From the NCBI GenBank assembly GCA_020746105.1, contig CM036633.1, positions 7,858,501 to 7,922,500 of the forward strand: a stretch of 64,000 nt of DNA. Direction: 5' to 3'. Below, in pieces: positions 61,859-64,000 of the stretch (positions within the stretch are counted from its first letter, which is position 1; each line of letters opens with the position of its first letter). The position numbers and the translations under genes are program-made. Source of the stretch: Trogon surrucura (lineage: Eukaryota > Chordata > Aves > Trogoniformes > Trogonidae). The notes under the pieces are model-generated. The model was not told where the DNA came from. It made no database searches and worked only from the letters and a program-made list of their open reading frames with translations.

Positions 61859-62073
61859 AGACTTGAGCGTAAATATTCGCGTTATTAGTTCGGGAGAATG
61901 TGTGTGTATTTTATTGGATTTTCTGAGGCTTTTGCAAAGGGACATTTGTTTCCTTGTAAATGGTCTGGATTTAACTTACCCACTATTAGGCTTGATTTTT
62001 GTATGCTAAATACTGTGCTCTGCAAGGATAATAACAATGTCCAGGGATCAAAAAAGAACTTTGCAAATATGAA

Positions 62074-62189
62074 GGGCCAGACTCTGACACCCTTTACTCC
62101 TGTTGATTTCTGCAAGACTCCTGCAGATTTATGCAAGATTTCTGTTTACTCCTGTTGATTCTGCAGTATGAAAATGCAGTATGAAAACT
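62074..62189. repeat. GGGCCAG-ended repeat with an internal duplication
   Basis: It starts GGGCCAGACTCTGACACCCT and TTTACTCCTGTTGATTTCTG, the layout of the same palindromic family. It then repeats TTTACTCCTGTTGATTCTGC at about 62145 and ends in two tandem GCAGTATGAAAA units near 62164-62187. Confidence 0.4.
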
Positions 62190-64000
62190 TCATGTTCCCT
62201 TTGTGCTGTTAAAAAAACATGTTGGTCTTAAGTTTTCTGTTGGTAAACTAAGGTAGAGGCAGCTTAGATATATCCAGTGACTTCCAAAGGATTTAAGAAA
62301 TTGCATCACTGAAGTGAACAGTATGCGTGTGATTTATGGGGTAACACCTTCTGCAAAAAGTAAGAATTGAGCCAAAAACTAATGTATGTGGACCTATGTG
62401 GTGGGGGGAAAAGCATGCTGTGGGTTGCAGTTTCTTCCCACACCACCAGCAAGCTGTGCTATTTTAGAATAAGAGTGAAAGGTTCTGGGGCCTCTGAATT
62501 GTGAAGGTTCAGATGAGCCTCTGTAGTCAGAGCAATTTTCTTGGCACCTTGTATTTCCTTTTAAGCCTGTGTATTAATTCCTTCCCCACTGTGCTGCCAC
62601 TGTTCCATCGATGTCAGCGAATCATGAAGGTGCATGGGAACACGCTTGGCAGCCCACAACGATACCTGTCCCAAGAATGTTTTGCAGTAACTAAAGGAGA
62701 TGATACAGTAAAAGGAGGTGACTCTTAATGCCATTTCGAGGAAACATCCAAAATGCCCTGCTCCTATTTCCATCTAAGAGCAGAGAAGGCTCTGACTGGA
62801 ATAGATGTTAGAAAGTAAAAAGAAAAACAACATTTTCCACACTAAATCTAAAGGTTTTCTTCACTGCTGGGAAAACTGCAGTTTTTTTTTCCTTTTATAC
62901 CTCCTGGTAGCGGAGAGGCATGGCTCATCCCAGCAGCAGTGCCCAGTCTAGAGCAGGGATTTGCATGCTGGTGTTCCATATCCTGCTTCCCTCACTGCCC
63001 ATCGGCCTCTGCAGGCCGTCTCAGTCTGCTGGACTTTGAAAGAAATTTTAGAGGACGGGAGGCCCAGGCTCAGATCTTTGGTCTGAATCAGAAGCTTGTG
63101 TAGTTTGCAGTGAGTTATCTGGGAGACTCTGATCCGTGCTGAAGGCAAGCTTCTTCTCTGTGTGTCCATGCACTGTGTTATAATGCAGCAATACCTCTCA
63201 CAGATATGCCTTACAGCGCTTTTAAGTGAAGATCTCTTCGTTTAATAGGTAGGTCTTAAAGTAAGGAAGGTTAAGGAGTTGATCTCAATATGCAGATCAT
63301 TCAGAGGCTGATCTGATGCTGGCTGACTGCGGCAGATTGAGAATTAAATCTTTGTGCTCGGGTTGTCAGAGGTTAATGAGTGTCCCAGCCTGCCTGAAAA
63401 TTAAGTTCTTATGCACCTGTGACTTTCAGTTTCCCTCTTTATAAACTGTAGACAATTTTAATTATCATTATCATGTGCATGCTTAATTGTCATCGCATTA
63501 GGCTGCATGAACACAGAACAAAAAGGGTCAGTTCTGCAGCCCCGTTTATCAATTAGAAATGTCACTGGGTAGAAGGAGGAGGTGGATCCTGCGCTCGCCT
63601 CAAGGAGCTCGCTCACTGCAGATCTGATCTGCACAGCACCTTGCAAAAAGCGCTGATGAGCTGCTCAGAAGCAAAGTAAGCCACAATAAACATCCCGGTG
63701 GGTGGATAGTGGCGTTGTTGGTGTGACCCTGTCATTGTTGCATCCCCTTCCAGAGCACAGTGCTGCCACGGGGAGCCTGTGAAAGAATCACACCTTTGTA
63801 GAGGCAGGAAGATGCACCAAGCTTGCAGGAGAAACATGGGGTTTTTTTGAGTTTCATTTTAACAGCTTACAAGCCTTGTGTCTGCTAGCAAGTGGTATTC
63901 AATTTCCCACTTTTGCAACCAGTTTTAGCTCTACTAGTAATGAAAAAGTGAGAGCAGTAGTGCAGATAACTGTCTAATAGATTTCAGCATGCCATACTCC

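Larger units (their letters stand above)
61683..64000 (+). other. NFATC2: NFATC2 intron 6 (partial) running off the window
   Basis: Starts with GTAAGG. No acceptor followed by the next conserved IPT sequence was found before 64000, so the intron continues past the edge. It carries two palindromic-repeat-like fragments at 61.77-61.86 and 62.07-62.19 kb and short AT-rich stretches. Confidence 0.85.

Noticed and set aside
1..64000. Bacterial-type features such as operons, CRISPR arrays, insertion sequences, integrons, tRNA or rRNA genes
   Set aside because: The window is a vertebrate gene with introns. I saw no repeat-spacer arrays, transposase genes or tRNA/rRNA folds.

Overview
This is a vertebrate nuclear window, most likely from a bird. 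Two things point that way. The recognisable protein-coding gene is an unmistakable NFATC2 (NFAT1/NFATp), with introns far shorter than the mammalian ones. One intron also carries a CR1 LINE 3' end with the typical ATTCTATG-type tail at about 50.06-50.16 kb. A crocodilian or turtle cannot be excluded from sequence alone, because these lineages share CR1 and the old palindromic GGGCC-ended repeats seen here.

Layout on the + strand. (1) 1 to about 2.2 kb has no coding exon but looks like a long, AT-rich 3' UTR with AATAAA signals near 0.81, 1.95 and 2.17 kb. From known amniote gene order this is probably the end of ATP9A, which lies upstream of NFATC2 in the same orientation. (2) 2.2-9.6 kb is intergenic DNA with one old SINE-like fragment. 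(3) 9.6-17 kb is a cluster of CpG-rich blocks, a TATA-containing core-promoter-like site near 12.44 kb, MEF2-type sites, and the alternative NFATC2 first exon 1a (start codon 15465). (4) 23.05-23.9 kb is a CpG island holding the main first coding exon 1b (start codon 23470). (5) Exons 2 (31700-32726), 3 (34077-34245), 4 (48463-48665), 5 (50931-51103) and 6 (61542-61682) follow. Every splice phase agrees, and the encoded protein runs colinear with mammalian NFATC2 through the calcineurin-regulated region, the DNA-binding Rel domain and the start of the IPT domain. The gene runs off the right edge after exon 6. The rest of the IPT domain and the C-terminal transactivation region are not in the window.

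How the parts work together. The two first exons both end in phase 1, so each can join exon 2 and give isoforms that differ only at the N-terminus. Exon 1b carries the acidic/hydrophobic transactivation segment and exon 1a replaces it with a short neutral leader. Exon 2 encodes the phosphorylated regulatory domain: the PRIEIT calcineurin docking site, serine-rich and SP-repeat regions, and a KRR nuclear localisation signal. Exons 3-5 encode the DNA- and AP-1-contacting Rel domain.

I see no operon, CRISPR, phage or toxin system, and no second protein gene that I can support. The points most worth a second look are: splice-acceptor-like signals upstream of both first exons, one of which is in frame to join exon 1a to a longer exon 1b; intron-retention reading frames after exons 2 and 5; orphan CpG blocks; recurring RFX-type X-box motifs; and a scattered family of old palindromic repeats. 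All of these are inferred by eye without database or RNA evidence.
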